In this document: one piece after another, positions 24,603-34,146 of the stretch
How the letters are laid out: each line of letters begins with the position of its first letter
How positions within the stretch are numbered: position 1 is the stretch's first letter
DNA from: Bacteroidia bacterium
GTDB lineage: Bacteria > Bacteroidota > Bacteroidia > UKL13-3
Assembly (NCBI GenBank): GCA_020049855.1
Contig: JAGVLJ010000009.1
Coordinates: forward strand, 111,486-175,485
Direction of reading: 5' to 3'
Length of the DNA: 64,000 nt
The notes under the pieces: generated by a model
Seen by the model: only the letters and a program-made list of their open reading frames with translations
What the model was told of the DNA's origin: nothing
Databases searched by the model: none
Program-made: the position numbers and the translations under genes

Positions 24603-25808
24603 ATGAGTCAATTAAAAATTGCTATTCTGCGGGAGGAAAAACAACCACCGGACTTACGTACACCTCTGAGCCCTCAGCAATGTCTTGAACTGATAAGGAA
24701 GTATCCTGATGTTGAAATAAGGATACAAACCGCCTCCTTTCGTTGCTTTGACGATGATCAGTATCGAAAAGAAGGATTTGAAGTAGTGGAAGATGTAACA
24801 GATTGTGATATTCTGTTAGGTATAAAAGAAGTTCCCAAGGAAAAGTTGATAGATGGCAAAACCTACCTGTTCTTTTCACATACCATTAAAAAGCAACCGG
24901 CCAACCGGGCCATGCTGCGTAAAATTATAGAGAAAAAAATAAGCCTGATTGATTACGAGTGTTTAACATGGGAGAACGGCAACCGAATTCTTGGTTTCGG
25001 GCGTTTTGCCGGTATTGTTGGTATGCACAATGGTTTGCTGACCTGGAGTAAAAAATTCGAATTGTTTGATTTGAAACCGGCTTATAAGTGCAAAAATTAC
25101 CTCGACCTAAAGCTGCAATATAAAAATATTCAACTCCCGGCTGTTAAAATTGCTCTTTGTGGAGATGGCCGGGTGGCTCATGGAGTTCTTGAGTTATTGA
25201 AATACTTAAAAATTAAAGAAGTTACCAAAGACGAGTTTTTAAACCAGTCTTTCCCTTTTCCTGTTTTTGTTCATTTGAGATCGGAAGATTATTATGCACG
25301 AAAGGACGGAAAAATATGGGATAAATCAGATTTCTACCACTGCCCTGAAGAGTATTTTAGTACGTTTGAACCTTACCAGCGGGTTACAGATATAATGGTA
25401 AATGCCATTTTCTGGCACAATGGAATTCCTGCCTTTTTTACAAGGGAGGATATGAAAGAAGCCAATTTCAATATTAAGGTTATAGCTGATATTACCTGTG
25501 ATTTGAATGGCCCCATTCCGAGCACCATTAAAGCTACCACCATTGAAAATCCGGTTTATGGGTATCATCCCATGTCGGAAAAAGAAACAGCCCCTTTCTT
25601 AAAACATACCATTGATGTAATGGCGGTGAGTAACCTGCCCTGCGAGCTCCCCGCTGACGCTTCCATTGAATTCGGTGAATCCATACTAAGGTACGTGATT
25701 CCTCATTTGCTGAGCGAAGACAAAGACTCCATCATTGAGCGGGCAACCATCACACTGGATGGGAAACTTACCGATCGGTACTGGTATCTGGCCGACTATG
25801 TGGAGTAA
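24603..25808 (+). CDS. Alanine/saccharopine dehydrogenase-like NAD(P) oxidoreductase
   Basis: A 401-residue protein whose N-terminus (LKIAILREEKQPPDLRTPLSP) matches the N-terminal domain shared by alanine dehydrogenase, transhydrogenase alpha and lysine-forming saccharopine dehydrogenase. The catalytic-domain core is present (VKIALCGDGRVAHGVLELLK as a Rossmann loop), followed by NAIFWHNGIPAFFTRED and IADITCDLNGPIPST, which are characteristic of the saccharopine dehydrogenase branch. It probably acts on an amino or oxo acid; the substrate is not clear. The ATG at 24603 is preferred to a GTG at 24594. The gene stands 62 bases before an ABC exporter. Confidence 0.75.
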   Translation: MSQLKIAILREEKQPPDLRTPLSPQQCLELIRKYPDVEIRIQTASFRCFDDDQYRKEGFEVVEDVTDCDILLGIKEVPKEKLIDGKTYLFFSHTIKKQPANRAMLRKIIEKKISLIDYECLTWENGNRILGFGRFAGIVGMHNGLLTWSKKFELFDLKPAYKCKNYLDLKLQYKNIQLPAVKIALCGDGRVAHGVLELLKYLKIKEVTKDEFLNQSFPFPVFVHLRSEDYYARKDGKIWDKSDFYHCPEEYFSTFEPYQRVTDIMVNAIFWHNGIPAFFTREDMKEANFNIKVIADITCDLNGPIPSTIKATTIENPVYGYHPMSEKETAPFLKHTIDVMAVSNLPCELPADASIEFGESILRYVIPHLLSEDKDSIIERATITLDGKLTDRYWYLADYVE

Positions 25809-25870
25809 GTCCTGATCAACCCATTTTAAAATAAGCGAAATTCGCTGCGCTATAATCACAGAAAAAGCAC

Positions 25871-27754
25871 ATGGCATCACGCAAAAGAAATTTTAACAGT
25901 AACGGGAAGGCAGAAGATGAAACTCCCAAAGCAAAAATTACGCGGGAATCCCTGCGCGAAATGCTCTTTGTTTTCGGTTATCTTAAGCCTTATAAAACCA
26001 AATTTATTCTGGGGCTCATCTTTATAGCCCTTTCCGCTTTTTCAACCATGATTTTTCCTTTTCTATTGGGGAAGATGATTGATTCGGCCACCGTTTCACA
26101 AGTGAAATTACCAGGTGAAGCAATTCAGGCTCTGAAAGGAAATGCTTCAATGAATATGATGAGTAACTGGAATCTAAAGGACATGAATTTTAGCATGAAT
26201 ACCCTGTTGCTGCTCATTTTTATTCAGCTCATCGTGCAGATGGTTTTTTCTTTCATGCGTATTTACCTGCTTACCGAAGTTGGGGAACGCTCGTTGGCTG
26301 ATTTGCGATCCGATCTCTTTTCAAAATTACTTACTATGCCCATGTCGTTTTATTCCGAGCGAAGGGTAGGGGAGCTTTCCAGCAGAATGTCATCAGATTT
26401 ATCCCAGATTCAGGATACAGTTTCCTTTCAATTGGCCGAATTTCTTCGGGGAATTTTTACTATGTTTATCGGGTTAGCAGCCATTTTCTGGCTTTCTGCC
26501 GAGTTGGCTCTCGTTATGCTGGCTGTAGTTCCGGTTATTGCAGTTCTCGCAGTTGTTTTTGGGGTGAAAATACGAAAAATGTCACGAAAGGCACAGGATC
26601 AGTTGGCTGATTCAGGTACCATTATTCAGGAAGCTTTTCAGGGTATTGCCACCGTAAAGGCATTTACAAATGAAGGATTTGAACGTAACCGATATGCTAA
26701 AAGTATTTATTCGGTTGTTTCAATTGCTATCAGCAATGCCAGATATCGCGGAGCTTTCGTATCATTTATGATTTTTAGTGTTTTTGGAGCTATAGGATTT
26801 GTGATGTGGTATGGGGTGAAAATATTACCACCCGGAGAACTTACCATGTTTGTGATCTTCTCGGTTTTTGTAGGTGGAACCATTGCCGGATTTGCGGATT
26901 TATTCAGTCAGTTACAAAAAACCATTGGAGCCACCCAACGAGTAAGAGAAATAATGAAAGAAACAGGAGAATCGGTAAACTTTGACCCTTTCAGTGTTGC
27001 CTTCGAATTTAGATTAAAAGGTGAGGTTGTTTTTAAAAATATTGCTTTTTCTTATCCATCTCGAAAGGAAATGAAGGTGCTTGCTGATATTAATATTCAT
27101 GCAATGCCTGGAGAACAAATTGCTATTGTAGGGCCAAGCGGAGCGGGTAAAAGTACTTTAACTGCTCTCATTCTTCAGTTTTATAAACCCGATTCAGGAG
27201 TGATTCTATTTGATGGAATTGAATCATCTGTGATTCCGCTAACCCAAATACGCAGCCAAATGGCACTTGTTCCACAGGATGTGATGCTTTTTGGGGGAAC
27301 AATTTATGAGAATATAATCTACGGAAAACCCGAAGCAACAAAAGCGCAGGTTGAAGATGCAGCTAACAAGGCAAATGCACATGAATTTATCTCTCAGTTT
27401 CCGGAAGGGTATGAAACAATTGTGGGGGAACGTGGTGTTAAGTTGTCTGGCGGACAAAGGCAACGTATTGCTATTGCCCGTGCAGTGCTTAAAGACCCCG
27501 CAATTCTTATATTGGATGAGGCCACTTCTTCTCTGGATTCTGAATCGGAAAAATTAGTTCAGGAAGCATTAGAAAATCTTATGAAAAACCGAACTTCTTT
27601 TGTTATCGCCCATCGGTTATCTACCGTAAGAAATGCTGACCGTATCATTGTAATACAAAATGGTTATGTAACTGAGATCGGAACACATGCGCAGTTAATT
27701 CAACGTGCAGACGGCATGTATAAACGACTTGTGGATTTGCAATTTCAGGAATAG
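25871..27754 (+). CDS. ABC exporter, fused membrane and ATPase domains (MsbA/multidrug type)
   Basis: A half-size exporter that works as a homodimer or heterodimer in the inner membrane. Residues ~35-345 carry six membrane helices. The ATPase domain begins near 375 with Walker A GPSGAGKST at about 420-428, the signature LSGGQRQRIAIARA near 524 and Walker B ILILDEATSSLD near 546, ending with the switch histidine in VIAHRLSTV. It is 627 residues, the normal length. An extra charged N-terminus (MASRKRNFNSNGKAEDE) precedes the first helix. The substrate could be lipid A, other lipids or drugs; nothing adjacent settles this. Confidence 0.9.
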   Translation: MASRKRNFNSNGKAEDETPKAKITRESLREMLFVFGYLKPYKTKFILGLIFIALSAFSTMIFPFLLGKMIDSATVSQVKLPGEAIQALKGNASMNMMSNWNLKDMNFSMNTLLLLIFIQLIVQMVFSFMRIYLLTEVGERSLADLRSDLFSKLLTMPMSFYSERRVGELSSRMSSDLSQIQDTVSFQLAEFLRGIFTMFIGLAAIFWLSAELALVMLAVVPVIAVLAVVFGVKIRKMSRKAQDQLADSGTIIQEAFQGIATVKAFTNEGFERNRYAKSIYSVVSIAISNARYRGAFVSFMIFSVFGAIGFVMWYGVKILPPGELTMFVIFSVFVGGTIAGFADLFSQLQKTIGATQRVREIMKETGESVNFDPFSVAFEFRLKGEVVFKNIAFSYPSRKEMKVLADINIHAMPGEQIAIVGPSGAGKSTLTALILQFYKPDSGVILFDGIESSVIPLTQIRSQMALVPQDVMLFGGTIYENIIYGKPEATKAQVEDAANKANAHEFISQFPEGYETIVGERGVKLSGGQRQRIAIARAVLKDPAILILDEATSSLDSESEKLVQEALENLMKNRTSFVIAHRLSTVRNADRIIVIQNGYVTEIGTHAQLIQRADGMYKRLVDLQFQE

Positions 27755-28107
27755 TTCATTTCTTCAAATTTAACCTTAACGTAATGTTTAATTCGCCAAA
27801 CCTTGGGCTGACAATTCGCATCTTGTACTCAATCCTTATATAGCGGGATTTAAACAAGGTAAATGAAATCCGCATCAGCTACCTCTGGTATAAATACTCT
27901 TGAAAGTAAACTAAATTGAACTATACGGCTTTTGTTTCAAACTAATTTTACCGTTGCCCATTACTTAAAATAGCCTATATAATTATACTATAGATTTGAG
28001 CTAAATCATTACACGATAAAGGCTGTTCTGTTAGTTGCATTTTTATTCCTAAATAAAAACATCAGACTTCAAGTGGCAGTTATCCAAATTAGGATGTTTT
28101 GTGTATT
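27755..28107. other. Gene-free stretch between convergent genes
   Basis: About 350 bases between the ABC exporter and the convergent MFS gene. It contains no frame I can support. At 28040-28059 TTTTTATT and AATAAAAA form an eight-base A/T-only stem with a CCTA loop, a weak possible terminator for the exporter. Otherwise it appears to be non-coding. Confidence 0.4.
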
Positions 28108-29388
28108 TTACCTTCTAAGGTGGGTTGTTTGTGATTTGTGGTTATTCATTATCCAATCGATCACTTTTACCGAAGCAGTTTCAGTACAGTTCATTCGGTA
28201 AAAAATTATTGCGGCTGAAATAATTGTTAACAGCCCGATAAAGACTATTGATGTATTGATTCCGAAAAAGTCTGCAAGTATTCCTGTAAGTATTGCTCCG
28301 ATTGCATAACCTAAGTCTCGCCACAAGCGAAAAACTCCTAAACTATTTGCTCTGTCTGTTGGGTAGGTATTCTCTGCAACTGTTGCAAGAAATGTTGGGT
28401 AAACCATTGCTGTTCCTATACCCAAAAAGGAAGATAGAATTATAAAGGATGTCATGCTGTTCGCGAAAATTAAAATCAATAATGTAATTCCTTGTAACAA
28501 CATTCCAAGAAAAAGTAAATCTTTTTTGCAGAAATAGTCTGCCATTCGTCCAGTAAATAGTTGTCCGATTCCCCAAACTGCCGGATAGATAGCTGTAACG
28601 ATTCCTATTTCAGCAATAGAGAAACCTTTTGATGCAAGTAGAATTGGAAAAATACCCCAAGCCATCCCATCATTCAAATTGTTTACTAAACCTGCTTGTG
28701 TAACTGCGCTTAAATTTTTATTTCGCAAGGTTGTCTCCCAAAAAACATTTTTCAGTTTAGGAATATTGCTTGTTGACGTTTCGTGCGCCACATGGTGCTT
28801 GGTATCTTTCACAAAGAATAAGCTGGCAAAAAAGCCTGAAAGAGACAATACAATTCCAATGTAAAACGGATAAGGTCGCAAACCGTATTCTGATGCAATC
28901 CATCCGGTAAGAAACGCCACAATTGCAACTGCAAAGTATCCTGCAAATTCATTAAATCCCATTGCTACTCCCCGCTGTTTTTCGCCCACCAAATCTATTT
29001 TCATGATAACAGTACTGCTCCATGTCACTCCCTGATTTAATCCCAACAAAATATTTGCTGCAATGATAATATTCCAATTGCTTGCAAACATTAAAATGAA
29101 AGGAACAGGAATTCCAAAAAGCCAGCCAATAGTGAGTAAATTTTTTCTGCCAAACTTATTTGCTAATGTTCCTGTAAAGTAATTGGTTAATGCTTTTACA
29201 ATACCGAAAACAATGATAAAAGAAAGAATAGCAGTTTTGGCTGCAATGTGAAATTCAACTTCGGCTATGCGTGGTAAAATACTTCTTTCTAAACCAACCA
29301 TACCGCCAACAAATGCGTTAATGACTACCAGTAATGAAAACTGTTTCCAATTTTCTTTTAGTCCTAATTTTATACCTGTTTTGCTCAT
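28108..29388 (-). CDS. Major facilitator superfamily transporter
   Basis: A 426-residue, 12-helix MFS transporter. The first half contains a cytoplasmic loop of the MFS signature type (TGTLANKFGRKNLLTIGWL) and the second a matching one (TGRMADYFCKKDLLFLGML). The central loop is short and His/Ser-rich (TKHHVAHETSTSN). Substrate class is not evident; proton-driven efflux or uptake of a small molecule is assumed. It stands alone, with 350 gene-free bases on one side and over 700 on the other, unlike the tight packing elsewhere, so it may be an insertion. Nothing else nearby tells its role. Confidence 0.85.
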   Translation of the reverse strand: MSKTGIKLGLKENWKQFSLLVVINAFVGGMVGLERSILPRIAEVEFHIAAKTAILSFIIVFGIVKALTNYFTGTLANKFGRKNLLTIGWLFGIPVPFILMFASNWNIIIAANILLGLNQGVTWSSTVIMKIDLVGEKQRGVAMGFNEFAGYFAVAIVAFLTGWIASEYGLRPYPFYIGIVLSLSGFFASLFFVKDTKHHVAHETSTSNIPKLKNVFWETTLRNKNLSAVTQAGLVNNLNDGMAWGIFPILLASKGFSIAEIGIVTAIYPAVWGIGQLFTGRMADYFCKKDLLFLGMLLQGITLLILIFANSMTSFIILSSFLGIGTAMVYPTFLATVAENTYPTDRANSLGVFRLWRDLGYAIGAILTGILADFFGINTSIVFIGLLTIISAAIIFYRMNCTETASVKVIDWIMNNHKSQTTHLRR

Positions 29389-30119
29389 TTGAATTTACTT
29401 TAAATGAATTTAATATTTCTTTACCAAGTTTTTAACAGATCTACGCTTTGCAATACAACAAGATTTATTTCCCCTTCATTACCTTCTTTATTTTCCCAAT
29501 GATTGGAAAGGGCAGGTACGTTTTCCAACTGTTAAGCGATTGTAATAAGTTCATGTCACCTGCTGCTGTCTCTTTTTGTTTCGGCTACCTTTTGCAAATT
29601 TGTTAACGCTGGTTTTTATATTGTTTCTTTGACACTATTCTTAAGATTAGAAGCGTCAAATATAAGATTCTAAATTCCTCAAATGCAAGGGGCGTACTTT
29701 TTTAGTGAAATTGGGCTTGCAGAAACGTTTCCCTTCCTATCGGAAGAAGCGACCCATCAAGTTTTCATGCTGCCTTAAGGCTGATAGAAAAGAAGTTCCG
29801 GTTAAATGTAGGGGTAAAAAATACAGGTAAATAGGAAGTATCACGCAATAACTTAGAAAGTTGAAACAAGGACAAATATATGCTGTTATTGTAGTATAAA
29901 ATGCGGGCTCTAACTACGGGCGGGTATCCGATATGTTAAAACATCTTTAGAGATGTAATTGGTCGCCTATATACTAATGATATGGTAGTAAATAAGTTGA
30001 GCTAGCTGCTAATACTTGGCAATTTCATTATTAAATTTATCTGAGAGCAGTTTTTTCGTTAACATACCAGATCATCTCATTTCCTTTTTTCGCACATTTT
30101 ACTTTGTCTGCACGGCAAG
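29389..30119. other. Long gene-free stretch upstream of the MFS gene
   Basis: About 730 bases without a gene that I can support. On the minus strand a 29-codon frame (29468-29557, MNLLQSLNSWKTYLPFP...) is too short and isolated to call. Small palindromes occur, for example GCCTTAAGGC at 29772-29781 and ACATCT/AGATGT near 29941-29956. It must contain the MFS promoter. It may be the remains of decayed genes, but no family can be recognised. Confidence 0.4.
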
Positions 30120-32144
30120 CTATTTGTCGGTTAATTGTTTTTCCAAAGCAAACATTTCGTCTCTCAATCTTGCGGCCTCCATAAAGTCTAAATTTTTTGC
30201 GGCCTTTATCATTCTTGTTTTTGTTTCTTCAATAGCTTTTTGAAGTTGATCCCTCGTCATATACTGCACAATAGGGTCTGCCGCTACTGAAACATCTTCT
30301 TGTTCCACGTAAATTTTAGGCTCATTCGGGTATCTTGAATTGGCTACACTCGTTTGAAGCATTATTTCTTGTGTGGTTTTGCGTATGGTTTTTGGAGTAA
30401 TGCCATGTTGCTGATTATAGCTTATTTGTTTTTCTCTCCTGCGCATGGTTTCATCCATTGTTTGTCTCATGCTCTTGGTAATTGTATCGGCATACATGAT
30501 TACTTTTCCATTTTCATTTCTGGCAGCTCTGCCAATGGTTTGGATTAACGAGCGGTTATTTCGCAAAAAACCTTCTTTGTCAGCATCCATAATGGCAACT
30601 AGTGATACTTCAGGTAAATCAAGCCCTTCCCTTAAAAGATTTACACCTATCAACACATCAAATTTACCCAGGCGCAGGTCTCTTAGAATCTCTACCCGGT
30701 CAATGGTTTTTACTTCCGAATGAATATAGCGGCATTTGATATTAAGTTTAGCGAGGTATTTAGTCAGTTCTTCAGCCATTCTCTTGGTTAAGGTGGTCAC
30801 CAAAATCCGGTCTCCCATCTTAATTCGCTCATCAATTTCGTCAAGTAAATCATCTACCTGATTGGTAGCCGATCGTACTTCAATAACCGGGTCAAGCAAT
30901 CCTGTGGGGCGAATTAATTGCTCTACAATTACACCTTCGCATTGTTGAATTTCAAAATCTCCTGGTGTAGCACTCACATAAATTACCTGATTTATTTTTG
31001 CTTCAAATTCAGTAAAAGTAAGCGGCCTGTTATCTAATGCTGCAGGTAAACGAAACCCATATTCAACTAAATTTTCTTTTCTGGACCGATCTCCTCCGTA
31101 CATAGCCCGAACCTGCGGCAAGCTCACGTGACTTTCATCAACCACCATTAAATAATCTTCCGGAAAATAATCAAGAAGGCAAAACGGTCTTTCACCGGCA
31201 CGTCTCTGATCCATATACCGACTGTAATTTTCTATTCCGCTGCAATACCCTAATTCCCTCATCATTTCCAGATCAAATACAACCCGTTCTTCTAAACGTT
31301 TGGCTTCCATAAAACGGCCAAGTGATTTAAAATACTCTACCTGTTGCACCATGTCATCCTGTATTTCTCGTATAGCCTGCTGCAAGCGTTCTTTAGGGGT
31401 AATGTATATATTGGCAGGGAATATGGCAACTGCACTTGTTTTTTCCATACGTTTGCCGGTGGTCGGGTCAAAGACTTCTATTTCTTCTACTTCGTTTCCA
31501 AAAAATGAAATTCGAAATGCATGGTCACTATATGCTAGGTAAACGTCCACCACATCTCCTTTAACTCTAAAATTTCCTCTCTGAAAATCGGCTGTAGTTC
31601 TGGAGTATAAACTATCAACTAATGCGTAGAGCAATTGATTTCTGTTTAGTTTTTGGCCTGTATGCAACCGAATAATGCTTCCTTCGTAATCCTTTGGATT
31701 ACCTGCACCATAAATGCAAGAAACTGATGCTACCACCAATACATCCCTTCTTCCTGAAAGAAGTGACGAAATGGTTTTTAAACGCATTTTTTCTATCTCT
31801 TCATTTATGTTAAGATCCTTTTCAATATAAGTATTGCTGCTGGGGATGTATGCCTCAGGCTGGTAATAGTCATAGTATGAGACAAAATATTCTATGGCAT
31901 TTTCAGGAAAAAACTGTTTGAACTCACCGTAAAGTTGTGCTACCAATGTTTTATTATGACTCAACACCAAAGTAGGCTTTTGTACCTTTTCTATAACATT
32001 GGCAATTGTAAATGTTTTTCCTGACCCTGTAACACCAAGTAAGGTTTGGGTCCTCTCATTTCTTAGTAGTCCTTCAGTAAGTTGCCTAATGGCTTCCGGT
32101 TGATCTCCGGTGGGCTTATATTCAGACGTGAGCTTAAAATTCAT
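30120..32144 (-). CDS. uvrB: Excinuclease ABC subunit B
   Basis: The damage-verification helicase of nucleotide excision repair. Walker A GVTGSGKT is at residues 37-44, and the damage-probing beta-hairpin region includes YYDYYQPEAYIP. Further landmarks are the DEAD-like VVDESHVSLPQ, the motif V/VI region (GVNLLREGLDLPEVSLVAIMDAD, QTIGRAARN) and a C-terminal UVR domain (AAKNLDFMEAARLRDEMFALE) for UvrA/UvrC contact. The length of 674 is standard. Its start codon is one base after the stop of the TPR histidine kinase gene, so it may be co-transcribed with it. Confidence 0.97.
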   Translation of the reverse strand: MNFKLTSEYKPTGDQPEAIRQLTEGLLRNERTQTLLGVTGSGKTFTIANVIEKVQKPTLVLSHNKTLVAQLYGEFKQFFPENAIEYFVSYYDYYQPEAYIPSSNTYIEKDLNINEEIEKMRLKTISSLLSGRRDVLVVASVSCIYGAGNPKDYEGSIIRLHTGQKLNRNQLLYALVDSLYSRTTADFQRGNFRVKGDVVDVYLAYSDHAFRISFFGNEVEEIEVFDPTTGKRMEKTSAVAIFPANIYITPKERLQQAIREIQDDMVQQVEYFKSLGRFMEAKRLEERVVFDLEMMRELGYCSGIENYSRYMDQRRAGERPFCLLDYFPEDYLMVVDESHVSLPQVRAMYGGDRSRKENLVEYGFRLPAALDNRPLTFTEFEAKINQVIYVSATPGDFEIQQCEGVIVEQLIRPTGLLDPVIEVRSATNQVDDLLDEIDERIKMGDRILVTTLTKRMAEELTKYLAKLNIKCRYIHSEVKTIDRVEILRDLRLGKFDVLIGVNLLREGLDLPEVSLVAIMDADKEGFLRNNRSLIQTIGRAARNENGKVIMYADTITKSMRQTMDETMRRREKQISYNQQHGITPKTIRKTTQEIMLQTSVANSRYPNEPKIYVEQEDVSVAADPIVQYMTRDQLQKAIEETKTRMIKAAKNLDFMEAARLRDEMFALEKQLTDK

Positions 32145-32145
32145 T

Positions 32146-34140
32146 TCAGGATTTAACCGGATTATTTAATGGAATAGTAATAAAAAAATCGCTGCCCGAG
32201 CCAAACTCAGATGAAACTCCTATTTCACCATCATTTTGTTCTATGAAGTCTTTGCACAAAGAAAGGCCAAGACCAATTCCTTTTTCATTGCCGGTTCCAT
32301 AAGTAGGGGTTGCTTCGTCAAATTTAAACAAAAGCGGAATTCGTTCTTTGCGAATGCCCACACCTTCGTCTATGATATGAACTACGGCCTTCTGTTCCGA
32401 AAAAGTGGTTACTATTTTTATTTTACCATTTTCATTTGAGAATTTGATGCTGTTTGAAATAAGATTTCGGAGTATTATATTAATCATATCCCGGTCAGCA
32501 AATACTTCAATATTTGCGTTTCCTTCAGTTGTTATACTTATTTTTTTGTACTTAGCTTGTGGGGTTAGCAGTTCAATATTCGCGTCAATAACAGATGACA
32601 ATATAAAATAGGTTTTGTTTGCTTTTATCCCTTTTAATTGCGCGTTTGCCCAAATCAACATATTATCCAGAAAATTCAGTGTGTTCGAAATTTCATTTGC
32701 CGAAACTGAAAGAATATATTTTTGTTCTTCTGCCGATATATCGTCAAATGCAAAAAGCATCAGAGAAGATTTAACTGATGTAAGAGGACCCCGGTAATCG
32801 TGCGATATAATGGAGATTAAATAATCTTTTACTCTATTAAGCTTGTTACGCTCTTTTACGGTTTTTCGGAGTTTGTACAAAAGAACTAAAGTAACAAGTA
32901 AGGCAATGCTAATCACGGAGACAATAATAAGTTGAAGCTTTACAATGTTTGATGCTTTTGAAAGTTCCTTCTCTTTATTAAACATAGCAGCTTCCATTAG
33001 GTGCTTTTCCTGTTGTGTTTTTTCTAATTCAAAACGAACTGCCAATTCTGCAATGTTTTCCCTTTGTTTTTCCTGATAAATGCTGTCTTTGAATGAAATG
33101 GCTTTTTGTAAGTGGTTGATTGCCGTTTTTTCATTATGCAACTTTTCATTCACATTGGCCAGAACAATATAAATTTCTACCAAATGAGCCTTCAAATTTA
33201 ATTGGGTGGCAATGGAAAGAGATTTTTCAGCATACCGGATACATTCTATGTAATTACCTAATTGAAAGTAAGCCTCAGCGATTCCAAGCAACGCATACGA
33301 TTGCCCCCTTTTATCACCAACTCTTGTTTTAATCTCAAAAGCTTTTTGAAAATTAGGCAAGGCAAGTGAAGCTTTTTTTTGTTGCAGGTATATATCGCCT
33401 ATATTAGTTAAAGTAGCGGCAAGGCCTTTCAAATCATCGTATTTTCCTCTATTTTCCTTAGCCTTTCGGTGGTAATCTAATGCCAGAATATATTGACCTA
33501 TTGCCTGATATACCATCCCTATATTGCTGTAGCTGGCTCCCAGTTTAGAGTAAAGACCATTTTCTTCTCTTATTTTTAACCCTTTTTTAAGGTAATCAAG
33601 TGCTTTGTCATACTGCATTTGCTTTTCATAAATAAGCCCAATATTGTTTAAAATACTACTTAAAAAAGCCGGGTCAGATTTTTTTTGAAGCATTTTTTCA
33701 GCTTTCAGGTAATTGTATAGTGCCTTATCATAAATGCCTTGCAGGTAATAAATAATACCAAAATTGTTATAACTCTCTGCTACGCCAATTATATCTTCTA
33801 TATCTTTAAAAAGATTAAGTGCTGTTTCATAGAACTCAAGTGCTTTCTTATAGTTTCCTGCATATTCGTAAAGTATGCCATAGTTTTTGGTGGTAATTGC
33901 TATCCCTCTTTTAAACCTAATGGCTGATGATAGTTTGATTGCCTCATTCAAACAGGTTACGGCTTTTGTGGAGTCCATCTGAAGGAAAATAGTACCAAGT
34001 TGATTAAGAACAAGTACTTTTGAAGTATCTGCTAGTGTAGATTTTTTCAATAAAAGCTCAAGGCTGTCTTTTGTGGTCTGAGCCAAAATAATCGGGGGGC
34101 TTAATGCAAAAAAAAATATAGTAAAAAGCCGCATTTTCAT
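32146..34140 (-). CDS. TPR-containing sensor histidine kinase
   Basis: A hybrid architecture common in Bacteroidota. The order is signal peptide (MKMRLFTIFFFALSPPIILAQ), about nine TPR units (residues ~30-345, such as GNYKKALEFYETALNLF and KALDYLKKGLKIREENG), a coiled coil, one membrane helix (LIIVSVISIALLVTLVLLY), a dimerisation/phosphoacceptor domain (IISHDYRGPLTS, with His as the phosphorylation site) and an ATPase domain (NLISNSIKFS, DEGVGI, GIGLGLSLCKDF). The periplasmic TPRs should sense a protein or peptide. No response regulator is encoded next to it, so its partner is elsewhere. It is followed one base later by uvrB and lies six bases after the S46 peptidase gene. Confidence 0.9.
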   Translation of the reverse strand: MKMRLFTIFFFALSPPIILAQTTKDSLELLLKKSTLADTSKVLVLNQLGTIFLQMDSTKAVTCLNEAIKLSSAIRFKRGIAITTKNYGILYEYAGNYKKALEFYETALNLFKDIEDIIGVAESYNNFGIIYYLQGIYDKALYNYLKAEKMLQKKSDPAFLSSILNNIGLIYEKQMQYDKALDYLKKGLKIREENGLYSKLGASYSNIGMVYQAIGQYILALDYHRKAKENRGKYDDLKGLAATLTNIGDIYLQQKKASLALPNFQKAFEIKTRVGDKRGQSYALLGIAEAYFQLGNYIECIRYAEKSLSIATQLNLKAHLVEIYIVLANVNEKLHNEKTAINHLQKAISFKDSIYQEKQRENIAELAVRFELEKTQQEKHLMEAAMFNKEKELSKASNIVKLQLIIVSVISIALLVTLVLLYKLRKTVKERNKLNRVKDYLISIISHDYRGPLTSVKSSLMLFAFDDISAEEQKYILSVSANEISNTLNFLDNMLIWANAQLKGIKANKTYFILSSVIDANIELLTPQAKYKKISITTEGNANIEVFADRDMINIILRNLISNSIKFSNENGKIKIVTTFSEQKAVVHIIDEGVGIRKERIPLLFKFDEATPTYGTGNEKGIGLGLSLCKDFIEQNDGEIGVSSEFGSGSDFFITIPLNNPVKS

Positions 34141-34146
34141 TAAAGA

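Noticed and set aside
29468..29557. A 29-codon minus-strand frame upstream of the MFS gene
   Set aside because: It is too short and isolated to support, and has no recognisable family.
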